A DNA stretch of 18,557 bases from JANXQE01 sp035651635 (GCA_035651635.1 DASRFK010000249.1:1-18557), one strand, 5' to 3'; counted from the stretch's first letter, positions 1-8,637 are shown. Numbers and translations: made by a program. The notes: generated by a model not told the origin, from the letters alone.

Positions 1-3000
1 GTGCGCGGCACCAGCGCGGCGGCATACCTAAAGGGCGGCTCTTCCCGCTCAGCCGCGACGAGCTGGTCGAATGCGCTGCCATGCTGCGTTGCGTCCGGCG
101 CGGGGAACTGGATCGATTGGAGATTCCGCAAAAGCCACTCGATGTTTTAGCGCAGCAAATCGTAGCCAGCGCCGCCACTCAGGATTGGGAAGAGCAAGCC
201 TTGTTCGACCTGGTGCGCTCTGCCTGGCCATATCGACATCTCACGCGCAAAGAATTTGATGAAGTGGTGCGCATGCTGGCCGAAGGCTTCAGCACCAAAC
301 GCGGACGCCGCGCTGCCTTGCTGCACCATGACGCCATCAATCACCAGATCCGCGGCCGCCGCGGATCGGGACTGCTGGCACTCACCTCCGGCGGCGCCAT
401 TCCCGATACCGGCGATTACCGAGTCCTGCTGGAACCGACCGAAACCTTCATCGGCACGGTGAACGAGGATTTTGCGGTCGAAAGCCTCGCCGGGGACATT
501 TTTCAATTAGGCAACGCTTCCTGGCGCATTCTCCGGATCAATTCCGGCACGGTCCGGGTCGAGGACGCGCATGGCCAACCGCCGAACATACCTTTCTGGC
601 TGGGGGAAGCACCCGGGCGGACCAACGAGCTGTCGCGCGCGGTGTCGGATTTGCGGGGCGAGATCGAAGAGCAGATTGCGGCCAGCGAAGGTTCGATTAC
701 TGCCGGTGATGGTTCGCTCGCCGACGCAAATGGAGAGAGCGCGAACCGGCTAACCAAGTGGCTGGTCGAGCAGACCGGTCTCTCGGAACTGGCGGCCAGC
801 CAGCTCACCAGGTACTTCAACAGCGTCTATGACGCGCTCGGGGTCATCCCTTCACAAGAAACTTTGGTGATGGAACGGTTCTTTGATGAATCCGGCGGAA
901 TGCAGTTGGTGATTCACTCCCCCTTCGGTATTCGAGTGAATCGCGCTTGGGGACTGGCTTTGCGAAAACGGTTCTGTCGTTCGTTCAATTTCGAGTTGCA
1001 AGCCGCAGCGACAGATGAAGCGATTGTCCTGTCGCTCGGCACGCAGCATTCATTTCCGCTCGAAGAAGTCTTTCGGTATCTCCATTCGAAGAGCGTTCGC
1101 GAAGTGCTGGTGCAGGCATTGTTGGACGCTCCGATGTTTCCCATCCGCTGGCGCTGGAACGCCACCCGCGCCCTCGCCCTGCCGCGGCAACGCGGCGGAC
1201 GCAAAGTCCCGGCGCCGCTCCAGCGGATGGAATCCGAGAACCTGCTGTCGGCCGTCTTTCCCGATCAATTGGCCTGCCCCGAGAACCTGGTCGGCGATCG
1301 CGAGGTCCCCGATCATCCGCTGGTGCGACAGACCATCGAGGATTGTCTCGAAGAAGCGATGGACATCGACGGATTGATCGCGCTGTTGAAAAAAATCGAG
1401 TCGGGCACCGTGCGTTGCGTGGCGCGGGATTTGCCGGAGCCCTCCCCTTTGGCCCACGAGATTCTCAATGCCCGGCCTTACGCCTTCCTGGATAACGCAC
1501 CGCTCGAAGAGCGGCGGACGCAAGCGGTTTATACACGGCGCGCCGGCGATTCCAACAGCCCCGGCGGGCTTGGCATTCTCGATCCCGCAGCGATCGAAAC
1601 TGTCTGCGCCGACGCCTGGCCGCGCGCCGATAATCCGGACGAACTGCACGAAGGATTATTGCTCGCCGGAATCCTGACCGAGCCGGAGCTCGAACGCACG
1701 GCTCGGCCACGAGGCGCCGACGATTCGATGGCAACCAGCGGCGACTGGCGGAGCTGGCTGGGCGCCCTGGTAGCCCAGAAACGCGCCGCTCGGCTTGGTC
1801 ACGGCTGGATTGCCGCAGAACGGCTGCCGCAGCTCGAAACGATTTTCCGCGAAAAACCGGAGCCTCCCTTGACGCTGCCGAGCTCGCTGCGCGACCGGCA
1901 GTGGGACCGGCCCGATGCGCTGCGAGAGCTGGTTCGCAGCAGGATGGAGATCAGCGGCCCGGTTTCAGTCTCGGTCCTGGAGGACCTGTTTCGCGTACCG
2001 GCATCGGAAATCGAAGCGGCGCTTATTGCCCTTGAATCGGAGGGGTTCGTCCTGCGCGGCAAATTCAATCCCGCAGCGCCAGCGATTGAATGGTGCGATC
2101 GGCGGCTGCTGGCCCGGATCCATCGCCTGACCATTAACCGGCTGCGGGCGGAAATTCAGCCGGTCTCGATTGCCGACTTCCAGAGATTTTTGCTGGCGTG
2201 GCAGCGAGTCGATCCCGAGCACCGCGCCTCAGGCCCCGAAGGCCTCGAAGCGGTGTTGCAATTGCTCGATGGCTACCAATTGCCCGCTGCGGCGTGGGAG
2301 CCCGAAGTGTTGGCCTTGCGACTGAAAGACTATCAGCCCGAGTGGCTCGACCGGCTCTGTTTCACCGGCCGGATTGGCTGGGGACGCCTGGCTCCGCCAC
2401 AATCGCAAAAAGGCAGGAGTTCCGGCCCGATCCGGTCGAGCCCGATCAGTCTGTTCCTTCGGGCAAATGCCGGATCGTGGCTCCAGCTCTCTTCCGCGCT
2501 CCTGGACAGCGAGTTTGGCCCCGATACTTTGGAAGTGCTGCAGACCCTGGCGCAGAGCGGCGCGTTATTTTTTAGTGAACTGGTGAACAAACTGCGCGGA
2601 GTGCTGCCTTCGCGCATCGAGGAGGCGTTGGCGGAACTGGCGGCCCAGGGCTGGGTCACTTCAGACAGCTTCGAAGGTTTGCGAGCATTGCTCTTGCCCC
2701 AGGAAAAGCGCTTGCCGTTAAACGGCGCCGAGCGACGCTCGCGGCATAAAGCCGTCTCCAGCGTCGAATTCGCCGGCCGCTGGACGTTGCTACGCCGGTA
2801 CCCGGGGTCCCTCAATGGCGCCCAAGTAAATGGCTCGATCCAGAATGGTGCCGCCGTGGACGCAAACGCCAGCCCAGAGCGCGATGCCGCGATTGAAATG
2901 TTCGCCCGGGCCCTGCTGCGGCGCTATGGGATCATGTTTCGCCGCCTGCTCGAACGCGAGTCGTTAAAGGTTTCCTGGTACGAGTTGGGCCGCATTTATC

Positions 3001-3365
3001 GCCGGCTCGAGTCACGCGGCGAGATCCGGGGAGGTTATTTCGTCAGCGGCATCAGCGGCGAACAGTTCGCCTTGCCCGAGGCCATCGCGCAACTGCGCGC
3101 CCTGCGCAAGCAAGCTTTGTCTGGTGACTTAGTGACTTTGAGTGGCGCCGATCCGCTGAACCTCGCTGGGATTCTGACGCCCGGTCCGAGAGTCTCGGCG
3201 GTCACTCCAAACCGGGTTCTGCTGCGTGACGGGGTCACGATTGCCGCCTTGGAAGGCGGACAGGTCACAACGTTTGAATCCAACCCGGTTGAACCGCAAC
3301 ACGAATTGGATCGCGCGCTTCGAGTGGGAACAATGCCCGCAGCTTTGAGGCGATACTACGCCTGA
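1..3365 (+). CDS. lhr: Lhr-type large DEAD/DEAH helicase, C-terminal part (5' truncated by window edge)
   Basis: The reading frame is open from base 3 and runs about 1120 residues to TGA, so the helicase motor domains lie upstream of the window. The first visible residues (HQRGGIPKGRLFPLSRDEL, then VECAAMLR) match the end of the second RecA-like domain of Lhr proteins. Next comes the Lhr core region, with WRWN, then RGGRKVPAPLQRM, VFPDQLAC, DHPLVRQT and HEILNARPYAFLDNAPLEER (roughly visible residues 380-505). Tandem winged-helix-like segments of the bacterial Lhr C-terminal domain follow, including LDRLCFTGRIGWGRL and, near the end, RRLESRGEIRGGYFVSGISG and ADPLNLAGILTPG. Lhr is an ATP-dependent 3'-5' DNA/RNA-DNA helicase tied to DNA repair. 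The C-terminal region of E. coli Lhr is reported to have uracil-DNA glycosylase activity, which is not testable here. A low-complexity Asn/Gly/Ala linker (about bases 2810-2880) precedes the last domain. Family identity is secure; the ATPase motifs cannot be inspected. Confidence 0.93.
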   Translation, partial: ARHQRGGIPKGRLFPLSRDELVECAAMLRCVRRGELDRLEIPQKPLDVLAQQIVASAATQDWEEQALFDLVRSAWPYRHLTRKEFDEVVRMLAEGFSTKRGRRAALLHHDAINHQIRGRRGSGLLALTSGGAIPDTGDYRVLLEPTETFIGTVNEDFAVESLAGDIFQLGNASWRILRINSGTVRVEDAHGQPPNIPFWLGEAPGRTNELSRAVSDLRGEIEEQIAASEGSITAGDGSLADANGESANRLTKWLVEQTGLSELAASQLTRYFNSVYDALGVIPSQETLVMERFFDESGGMQLVIHSPFGIRVNRAWGLALRKRFCRSFNFELQAAATDEAIVLSLGTQHSFPLEEVFRYLHSKSVREVLVQALLDAPMFPIRWRWNATRALALPRQRGGRKVPAPLQRMESENLLSAVFPDQLACPENLVGDREVPDHPLVRQTIEDCLEEAMDIDGLIALLKKIESGTVRCVARDLPEPSPLAHEILNARPYAFLDNAPLEERRTQAVYTRRAGDSNSPGGLGILDPAAIETVCADAWPRADNPDELHEGLLLAGILTEPELERTARPRGADDSMATSGDWRSWLGALVAQKRAARLGHGWIAAERLPQLETIFREKPEPPLTLPSSLRDRQWDRPDALRELVRSRMEISGPVSVSVLEDLFRVPASEIEAALIALESEGFVLRGKFNPAAPAIEWCDRRLLARIHRLTINRLRAEIQPVSIADFQRFLLAWQRVDPEHRASGPEGLEAVLQLLDGYQLPAAAWEPEVLALRLKDYQPEWLDRLCFTGRIGWGRLAPPQSQKGRSSGPIRSSPISLFLRANAGSWLQLSSALLDSEFGPDTLEVLQTLAQSGALFFSELVNKLRGVLPSRIEEALAELAAQGWVTSDSFEGLRALLLPQEKRLPLNGAERRSRHKAVSSVEFAGRWTLLRRYPGSLNGAQVNGSIQNGAAVDANASPERDAAIEMFARALLRRYGIMFRRLLERESLKVSWYELGRIYRRLESRGEIRGGYFVSGISGEQFALPEAIAQLRALRKQALSGDLVTLSGADPLNLAGILTPGPRVSAVTPNRVLLRDGVTIAALEGGQVTTFESNPVEPQHELDRALRVGTMPAALRRYYA

Positions 3366-3445
3366 TCGGCCGCGCAGGGTTTTTCTCGCCTGACGAGTTC
3401 CTCCTTCGGGGTGTGCACCGATGAAGCTATATATCCCATATCCTG

Positions 3446-3516
3446 AAAAGCGGTGGAGGGCCACCGCAGTCCAAGACGCTTCGCGCCGGCCGGGGCGCTG
3501 GACTGCGTCGGTCTCT
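3446..3516. repeat. Intergenic inverted-repeat element, degenerate copy (family also at 11356-11460)
   Basis: The left arm begins AAAAGCGGTGGAGGG and forms a small hairpin (CGGTGG/CCACCG, 3451-3466). It continues into CGCAGTCCA (3465-3473), which pairs perfectly with TGGACTGCG at 3499-3507. The same left-arm consensus, AAAAGCGG..GAGGG followed by CCGCA.TCCAA, occurs at 11357-11386. The right arm decays after TGGACTGCG and abuts the stop codon of the aldo/keto reductase. It fills the gap between two convergent genes, so the 9-bp stem may also work as a bidirectional terminator, although no long T-tract follows. Confidence 0.7.
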
Positions 3517-4417
3517 AGGTCTCTGCCAGCGCCGAGTTGATCCGCTTGATGGCTTCGTCAATCTCGGCTGGGCTTTTGAACCCGATCACCACCGCGTCCA
3601 GTTCCGGGCGCGACATGGCGAAGCGGATGGATTTTTCGCGGTCTTCGGCATTCACGAACTCACCGTTGCCAATGATCTTCATCCCAATGACTCCGCGGCC
3701 CTTGGCGCGCATGGCTTTGAGCTGAGTCACGACGGGCTCAACATCATGGATATTGTCGGTCCAGACGATTTCCTCGGGTCCGTCGATGCGGCGGCCCTGC
3801 GGGTTTACTCTGACCAGGTGAACTTCGGCCCAGGGTGTCTCGGTGGCACCGCGCAACGCGGGCAAGCTATGGCAGGAAACGCCTTTGCTGCGGATCCAAC
3901 CTTTTTGCTTTGCCTCGTCGAAACCATCCATGATCCGCTTCCACTGGTCGGTCCAACCGTCTTTGATCATGCAATGGATCAGCATCGTGTCGACGTAATC
4001 CGTGTCGAAGGTCTTGCGATGATGATCGATGACCTCGAGGATCTTCTCGGGCTGGCCGGGAATTTTGGATTGAATGAAAATCTTCTCGCGGGGCAGGCCT
4101 TTGACGGCTCCCCCGAGCCACTCGAAGGTCTTATAAGTCTGGGAACAGTCGAAGTAAGTGATTCCCTGGTCGTAGGCGTAGCGGACCAGGCCGTTAAAGC
4201 CCTCCCGGCCCAGGTCAAATTGAATTTGGCCGCTGTTACTGCCGGTGCCCATGCCCAGCCGGCTGAGCTTGATCCCGGTTTGTCCGAGCGCCACCTGGTC
4301 CACGGCCGTGCGCTTGGCCGGTTTGGCGGCCAGCGAGCCGGCGCCCAGCATTAATGCGCTGGTGGCGGTCAGAGAGGTTTGGAGGAATTCGCGGCGGCTG
4401 ATTTTTGAAGTATTCAT
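3515..4417 (-). CDS. Tat-exported aldo/keto reductase
   Basis: This 300-residue protein begins with a twin-arginine signal: SRREFLQ at residues 7-13, then a short hydrophobic stretch ending in ALMLGAGSLAA. The mature part is an aldo/keto reductase barrel. The catalytic tetrad of the superfamily is visible as D90 and Y95 (YFDCSQTY), K118 (FIQSKIP) and H148 (DTMLIH). The late segment MKIIGNGEF followed by VVIGFKSPAEIDEAI fits the nicotinamide cofactor end of the barrel. The ATG at 4417 was chosen because GGAG lies 7 bases upstream and the Tat motif starts immediately; a longer reading frame to 4450 adds 11 residues before the motif. Substrate unknown. Related Tat-signal AKRs are common in Verrucomicrobiota and Planctomycetota. 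The preceding same-strand gene is the M1 peptidase, 130 bases away across a hairpin, so co-transcription is possible but not obvious. Confidence 0.9.
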   Translation of the reverse strand: MNTSKISRREFLQTSLTATSALMLGAGSLAAKPAKRTAVDQVALGQTGIKLSRLGMGTGSNSGQIQFDLGREGFNGLVRYAYDQGITYFDCSQTYKTFEWLGGAVKGLPREKIFIQSKIPGQPEKILEVIDHHRKTFDTDYVDTMLIHCMIKDGWTDQWKRIMDGFDEAKQKGWIRSKGVSCHSLPALRGATETPWAEVHLVRVNPQGRRIDGPEEIVWTDNIHDVEPVVTQLKAMRAKGRGVIGMKIIGNGEFVNAEDREKSIRFAMSRPELDAVVIGFKSPAEIDEAIKRINSALAET

Positions 4418-4470
4418 AATTGGCTCCGGAATGCTTTGGTTCAATAACACGAAACCGCAGGCATTTCAAC

Positions 4471-4520
4471 GAGAACTTCTCTGAGAGCGCCGGCGTCTCG
4501 CTGGCCAGACGCCGGCGCTC
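4471..4520. repeat. REP-like perfect hairpin between two same-strand genes
   Basis: A 14-bp perfect stem (GAGCGCCGGCGTCT at 4485-4498 pairing with 4507-4520) encloses an 8-base loop that itself contains the palindrome CTGGCCAG (4500-4507 region). A smaller palindrome, GAGAACTTCTC, sits at 4471-4481. On the minus strand there is no T-tract after the stem, so it is not a classical terminator. It lies between the M1 peptidase stop and the aldo/keto reductase start, where it could stabilise transcript ends or attenuate read-through. Confidence 0.7.
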
Positions 4521-4547
4521 CCAGGGCAGCAGACCAGCTTCTGTAGG

Positions 4548-7229
4548 TCATTGTCCCTCGCGGGTTGACCCGCGGCGATTGCGGCTTCCCGATTTGGCAG
4601 CCGGCGCGGGGACGCCCGCCCGTGCATCGACTCGTTGCTTCAGATCGTCGACCTGTTTACGCAATTCGCGATTGGCTTTCTCGAGGTCCGCCACCTCCTG
4701 CCGCAGGTTTTTGAAATCGTCGACCGGCTTTCGGCCAGCGCGCAGGTCGGCGACTGCGCGTTCCGCGGCCGCTTGTTGGGGACTGCTTTTGGATGCGCGG
4801 GCGAAACGCTGCAGGACAGGAATGACCTTGGGATCGCCCAATGTCCCGAGCGCGGAAATGCAAGCAAGCTGGACCGAGCGTTTCTGGTGATCGATGCGCG
4901 CCAATAGGAATTCGCGTGCATCGTCCTTTTTTTCCTGGTTGCGGGCCAGGTACGCGAGGGCTTGCAAACCCTGTCCGAAACCGCTGCTGGTGAATTTTGC
5001 TTCGTGTTGGTCAAGCACCGCGAGCAAGGGTTGGATGAACGCCGGATCATCCTGCAACCGCATCCCGGCAATCGCGGCGGTTGCCTCTTCATTTCGATAC
5101 GAGTTGGAATGGAGATACTGTTCCAAAGTCTCATTCACGTCGGCCGCTGAATAGCCGCTCAAGCTGCGCAGGCAGCTCGATAAGATCGCAGGGTTCTTTT
5201 CCCGCTCCAAAGTTTGCCGGGTCACAGCCAGAGCCTGCGGATCGTAAAAAGCCCCGATGTCGTTAACCACCTCCTGCCGCACTCTTGCATCTGGCTGATC
5301 GATGGACGCCAGCAAAGCCTCGAGCGCTTCATGCGTGTGAATCGAGGCCAAACCCTTCGAGGCCTCCAAGCGGACGCCGTAAAAGGCGTCGCTGCGCAAA
5401 ATGCCGGCGAGTTTCTCGATGGAATCCTGGTCGCGTTTATCGGCGAGTTTCTCGATCGCCAGCAGGCGACCAACCAGGTCGTCTTTCTGGACAGCCTGTG
5501 CGCCGAGCATCGCGCTTGGAGGGTTGAAGTTGATCTTCGCCAGTAAGGTGAATTTCGGGTCGACCCGGACCAACTCCGGCCCCGAGGACAAGGGGAAGTA
5601 AAAGTCCTCTTCTTTCCTGGTAACCTCGACGGTTTGGTCGACTGTGCCGAACTTGCCTTTGAAACGAAACGTCAATGGGAAATTGAAGAGCATAACCTCG
5701 GGGCCGAGCTCCTGCGTCTGTTTAACGGTCAGCTTGGCCAAATGCGTCGTCTCTTCCCATGCATACGAGATTTCCAGTTCCGGGTGATGGCCGTGATAGA
5801 GCCACTGGTCGAAGAAGCGGTCAAACGAGCGGCCCGAGAGTTCCTCGATAACCTTGCGCAGATCGTCGGAAGTAACATTGCCGAACTTGTACCGTTGAAC
5901 GTAGGTCTGGATGCAGCGCCGGTACAAATCATCGCCCAACTGGCAGCGCAGCATATGCAGAACCCATCCGGCTTTCGGGTAGACGAGGTATCCGAACATC
6001 TCGCCGGGCTTGTCGAAATTGCGCCGAACAATCGGGGTCACATCGTTGGTGATCCCCGTGATTTGGCGCATCCTTTGGTAGAGCTCGTAAAGCAAGGCGT
6101 CGCGGCCGTGCTTGTGCTGCTCATACAGGGTCTCGTAATAGGTGGCAAAGCCTTCGTTGAGCCAGATATGGCTCCAGTCTTTGCAGGTCACCAAATCCCC
6201 GAACCATTGGTGCGCTAACTCATGCGCGATGAGCCCCTCGCTGTTGCGGATATTCTCGGTGGCATCCGTAAATAAAGTGCCATCGGTGAGCGTGGTGGCG
6301 CTGGTATTCTCCATTCCGCCCGCGACAAAATCATTGACGCAGACCTGGTCGTACTTGTCCCAGGCAAAGGGCACCCCGATTTCCTGCTCAAAAAAGCCCA
6401 TCATATCCTTGGTGTCGCGGAATGAGTTCGAGGCTTCGTTGATCTCGGAAGCCGGCGTAAAAAAACGAAGCGGAATATCCCGGTACTTGTCTTCAATGCC
6501 TTTGAATCGGCCGGCGCAGAGCGAAACCAGGTAATTGGCGTGGGGTTTGTCTTGCGACCAGTGAAAAGCGACCAGGTGCGTTGTCGAATCCGTTTCCTTC
6601 GAGAGAAGCTTGCCGTTGGAAATTACCGTCATGTCTTCTGGCACATGGCAGGTGATTTCGGAGGTCAGCCGCTGGTTGGGCGAATCCAGGCACGGGTACC
6701 AATGACGCGCCTCGATTTCCTCGCCCTGGGAGAAGAGGTGCGTGTCTTGCTCTTTGTAGCCCATCTCCGGCGTACGAAAATATATCCCTTCAGTTGGCTG
6801 GGCATGGTAGGTGATCGTGACGGTGACTTCGTGCTCAGCCGGGATGGGTGTGGCAAACGTCACCACGATCTGTTCATCGGTAACCTGATATGCCTGCACC
6901 TGCTCAGTGGCGGTGACCGCGCTGACCTGGAGATCCACCGCATTCAATTTGAGCTCAGGGATCGGCTTGGCGACCGGTTTAAAACGCAGGCTTGCGGTCG
7001 CCTGGATCGTCTCATGCTTGAAATCGGGTGTGACATCCAGGGCCAGGTGCAGGGCCTGGACCTCGCGATCGGCGGCGTACTGCCTATGCTCCGAAGAACC
7101 CAAGGGTGCGAGAAACATTGCGGATTTGTTGCAGCCAAGTTCTTCCACTTCGCTGCGGCCGGCCGGCATGAACGTGATGGAGAAGACCCAAAAGAGGACT
7201 AACGAGGAGAACAGTCGCATAGCGGACAT
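4548..7229 (-). CDS. Secreted M1 family zinc aminopeptidase with C-terminal HEAT-like repeats and coiled coil
   Basis: This 893-residue protein has an N-terminal hydrophobic signal peptide (about residues 4-24). The M1 domain follows, with the substrate-binding GGMEN at 304-308, the zinc motif HELAH at 336-340 and the third ligand E359 in NEGF, 18 residues on. A Tyr in the segment MFGYLVYPKAGW (about 420-430) fits the transition-state tyrosine. M1 enzymes remove N-terminal residues from peptides; here the action is probably periplasmic or extracellular. After the catalytic region, about residues 590-835 form short paired helices of HEAT/armadillo type (for example LAGILRSDAFYGVRLEASK and VRQEVVNDIGAF). 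A heptad coiled coil follows (about 845-875, LRQEVADLEKANRELRKQV), then a basic tail. Start at 7229 is preferred for AGCAGG upstream; M4 at 7220 is an alternative. The gene is divergent from thrH with 69 bases between. Confidence 0.93.
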   Translation of the reverse strand: MSAMRLFSSLVLFWVFSITFMPAGRSEVEELGCNKSAMFLAPLGSSEHRQYAADREVQALHLALDVTPDFKHETIQATASLRFKPVAKPIPELKLNAVDLQVSAVTATEQVQAYQVTDEQIVVTFATPIPAEHEVTVTITYHAQPTEGIYFRTPEMGYKEQDTHLFSQGEEIEARHWYPCLDSPNQRLTSEITCHVPEDMTVISNGKLLSKETDSTTHLVAFHWSQDKPHANYLVSLCAGRFKGIEDKYRDIPLRFFTPASEINEASNSFRDTKDMMGFFEQEIGVPFAWDKYDQVCVNDFVAGGMENTSATTLTDGTLFTDATENIRNSEGLIAHELAHQWFGDLVTCKDWSHIWLNEGFATYYETLYEQHKHGRDALLYELYQRMRQITGITNDVTPIVRRNFDKPGEMFGYLVYPKAGWVLHMLRCQLGDDLYRRCIQTYVQRYKFGNVTSDDLRKVIEELSGRSFDRFFDQWLYHGHHPELEISYAWEETTHLAKLTVKQTQELGPEVMLFNFPLTFRFKGKFGTVDQTVEVTRKEEDFYFPLSSGPELVRVDPKFTLLAKINFNPPSAMLGAQAVQKDDLVGRLLAIEKLADKRDQDSIEKLAGILRSDAFYGVRLEASKGLASIHTHEALEALLASIDQPDARVRQEVVNDIGAFYDPQALAVTRQTLEREKNPAILSSCLRSLSGYSAADVNETLEQYLHSNSYRNEEATAAIAGMRLQDDPAFIQPLLAVLDQHEAKFTSSGFGQGLQALAYLARNQEKKDDAREFLLARIDHQKRSVQLACISALGTLGDPKVIPVLQRFARASKSSPQQAAAERAVADLRAGRKPVDDFKNLRQEVADLEKANRELRKQVDDLKQRVDARAGVPAPAAKSGSRNRRGSTREGQ

Positions 7230-7298
7230 TCGGCCTGCTTAGCACAGCCCGCCGGCACTGGAAAGCGCAGAAATGACCATCGACAGAGATGAGGCGTT

Positions 7299-7928
7299 TT
7301 GAAAAACTGTGACGGAGTGAAGCAATCGAAACAATCCATCGTGACGTTGGACATGGAGGGGGTGCTGACGCCCGAGATTTGGATCGCGGTCGCTGAAAAG
7401 ACCGGCATCCCGGAACTGCGCCGGACGACGCGTGATGAGCCGGATTATGACAAGCTAATGCGCGGCCGGCTCGAAATCCTCGCCCAGCACGGGTTGAAGC
7501 TATCCGACATTCAACAAGTCATCGGCACGCTGCAACCACTGCCGGGCGGCAAAGAATTTCTCGACCAATTGCGCGCCGAGGTCCAGGTGCTCATCCTGTC
7601 GGATACCTTCGAGCAATTCGCGGCACCCCTGATGCGGCAACTCGGTTGGCCGACGCTCCTCTGCCACCGGCTGGTGGTCGAAAGCGACCGGATCACCGAT
7701 TATCGCTTGCGCATCCCGGAACAAAAGCAACGCGCCGTCGCGGCGCTCAAGCTACTTAATTATAATGTCATTGCCGGGGGAGATTCCTTCAACGACACCG
7801 CCATGCTGACCGAAGCGCATGTGGGCTTTCTATTTCGCGCGCCGGACAACGTTAAACAACAGTTTCCACAATTTCAGGCGGTGGAAGAATACGGGACTTT
7901 TCTGAGGCTGATCCGCGGGGCGATGTAA
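7299..7928 (+). CDS. thrH: ThrH-type HAD phosphatase (phosphoserine phosphatase / phosphoserine:homoserine phosphotransferase)
   Basis: This 209-residue protein closely resembles ThrH of Pseudomonas. It has LDMEGVLTPEIWIA at the N-terminus, PDYDKLM, LSDTFEQF, PLMRQLGWPTLLCH and GDSFNDTAML. HAD motifs are D18 (nucleophile), with E20 in place of the usual second Asp as in ThrH proteins, S101-D102, the Lys in EQKQRA, and D162 with D166 for Mg2+ binding. ThrH hydrolyses phosphoserine and can transfer its phosphate to homoserine, linking serine and threonine synthesis; the physiological role here is inferred. The TTG at 7299 is preceded by GAGG at 5 bases. The in-frame GTG at 7317 would give a more typical N-terminus but has GGA immediately adjacent, so the start is uncertain by six residues. 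It stands alone on its strand. Confidence 0.88.
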   Translation: MKNCDGVKQSKQSIVTLDMEGVLTPEIWIAVAEKTGIPELRRTTRDEPDYDKLMRGRLEILAQHGLKLSDIQQVIGTLQPLPGGKEFLDQLRAEVQVLILSDTFEQFAAPLMRQLGWPTLLCHRLVVESDRITDYRLRIPEQKQRAVAALKLLNYNVIAGGDSFNDTAMLTEAHVGFLFRAPDNVKQQFPQFQAVEEYGTFLRLIRGAM

Positions 7929-7954
7929 TTTGCGATTTACGATTTACGATTTTT
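7928..7954. repeat. Short tandem repeat (GATTTAC units) just after thrH
   Basis: Three consecutive copies of a GATTTAC/GATTTTT-type heptamer follow the thrH stop codon directly. The phrase resembles the short phased repeats seen again at 13947-14002 in a different sequence. There is no pairing structure, so it is not a terminator hairpin. It may be replication-slippage DNA at a gene end. Confidence 0.55.
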
Positions 7955-8229
7955 GGGGAACCGAATTTTACATTTCAGATTTGAAAACATTTCCTGCGGA
8001 TTTTGGGCTTTGACCAGCTAACCGGAAGCGCTAGTTTGAACATAGTGAGACTGGGAAAGAACAGCTTACGTAGGAAAAAGGGGGGACATAACCCGGCGGT
8101 CAATAAACGAATTGGCTTTTATGGCTTCTTCTGGCTTGTTGCTCGCAGAGAGGATGTTAAGTAGGGAAGCCCCGAATTGGCCCAGGGGAAGAGACGCCCA
8201 GTCACTGAATCACAGTTAAGCCGCATAAC
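7955..8229. other. Gene-poor, A/T-richer intergenic stretch
   Basis: No convincing reading frame was found on either strand. The sequence is visibly more A/T-rich than the flanking large genes. It contains a purine run followed by GGGGGACATAACC (about 8081-8093), which resembles flanks left by REP-associated or IS-type transposases, but no transposase gene or clear end pair is present. The promoter of the following small membrane protein must lie here, yet no strong -35/-10 pair stood out. Confidence 0.45.
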
Positions 8230-8637
8230 ATGATGAACACCGCAGCACCAAAGCCTTCGCGTCCCGTGACTGTGAACATAGGAGTGATTCTATTGCTTGC
8301 GGCCATTCTCACCTCTGTATCGCGAAATGCTCTCCGGGCGAATTGGGGCGATCGTTTGGTTTGGGTGCAATTTGGCGTTGAGTTGATCATGCTGGTGATT
8401 CCGTTCTGGTTTATCCTCCACGGGAAGAACTGGGCTCGTTGGCTTCTGTTCGCTTATGCCTTGGGGGGCATTTGTGTGGCCTTTCCCAATGTGCAACATC
8501 ACCTGCAGGCCAACGCGATGTCGTGGTTATTAAGATTCGGTGTAATCAACTTGATCGCCGTCGCCGGGTTGGCCGCCCTATTCGTGCCTTCGGCATCCAA
8601 ATGGTTCCGCGCAAAGGAGAGTGCGAAGGCGGCTTAA
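8230..8637 (+). CDS. Small hypothetical membrane protein
   Basis: This 135-residue protein has about four hydrophobic helices: roughly residues 16-31 (VNIGVILLLAAILTSV), 46-63 (FGVELIMLVIPFWFIL), 69-88 (ARWLLFAYALGGICVAF) and 100-121 (LLRFGVINLIAVAGLAALFV). The tail is basic (KWFRAKESAKAA). I do not recognise a named family; the topology resembles small four-helix membrane proteins of unknown function. The start is ATGATG at 8230/8233 with no good ribosome binding site, so either Met could be used. It lies in the A/T-richer patch with no operon partner close by (112 bases to the next promoter-like site). Confidence 0.65.
   Translation: MMNTAAPKPSRPVTVNIGVILLLAAILTSVSRNALRANWGDRLVWVQFGVELIMLVIPFWFILHGKNWARWLLFAYALGGICVAFPNVQHHLQANAMSWLLRFGVINLIAVAGLAALFVPSASKWFRAKESAKAA

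Noticed and set aside
3746..4354. Plus-strand frame of 202 residues opposite the aldo/keto reductase
   Set aside because: It is an antisense shadow of a gene with clear catalytic residues.
5634..7202. Plus-strand frames of 194 and 220 residues opposite the M1 peptidase
   Set aside because: Both are antisense shadows; the minus strand carries GGMEN, HELAH and NEGF in order.
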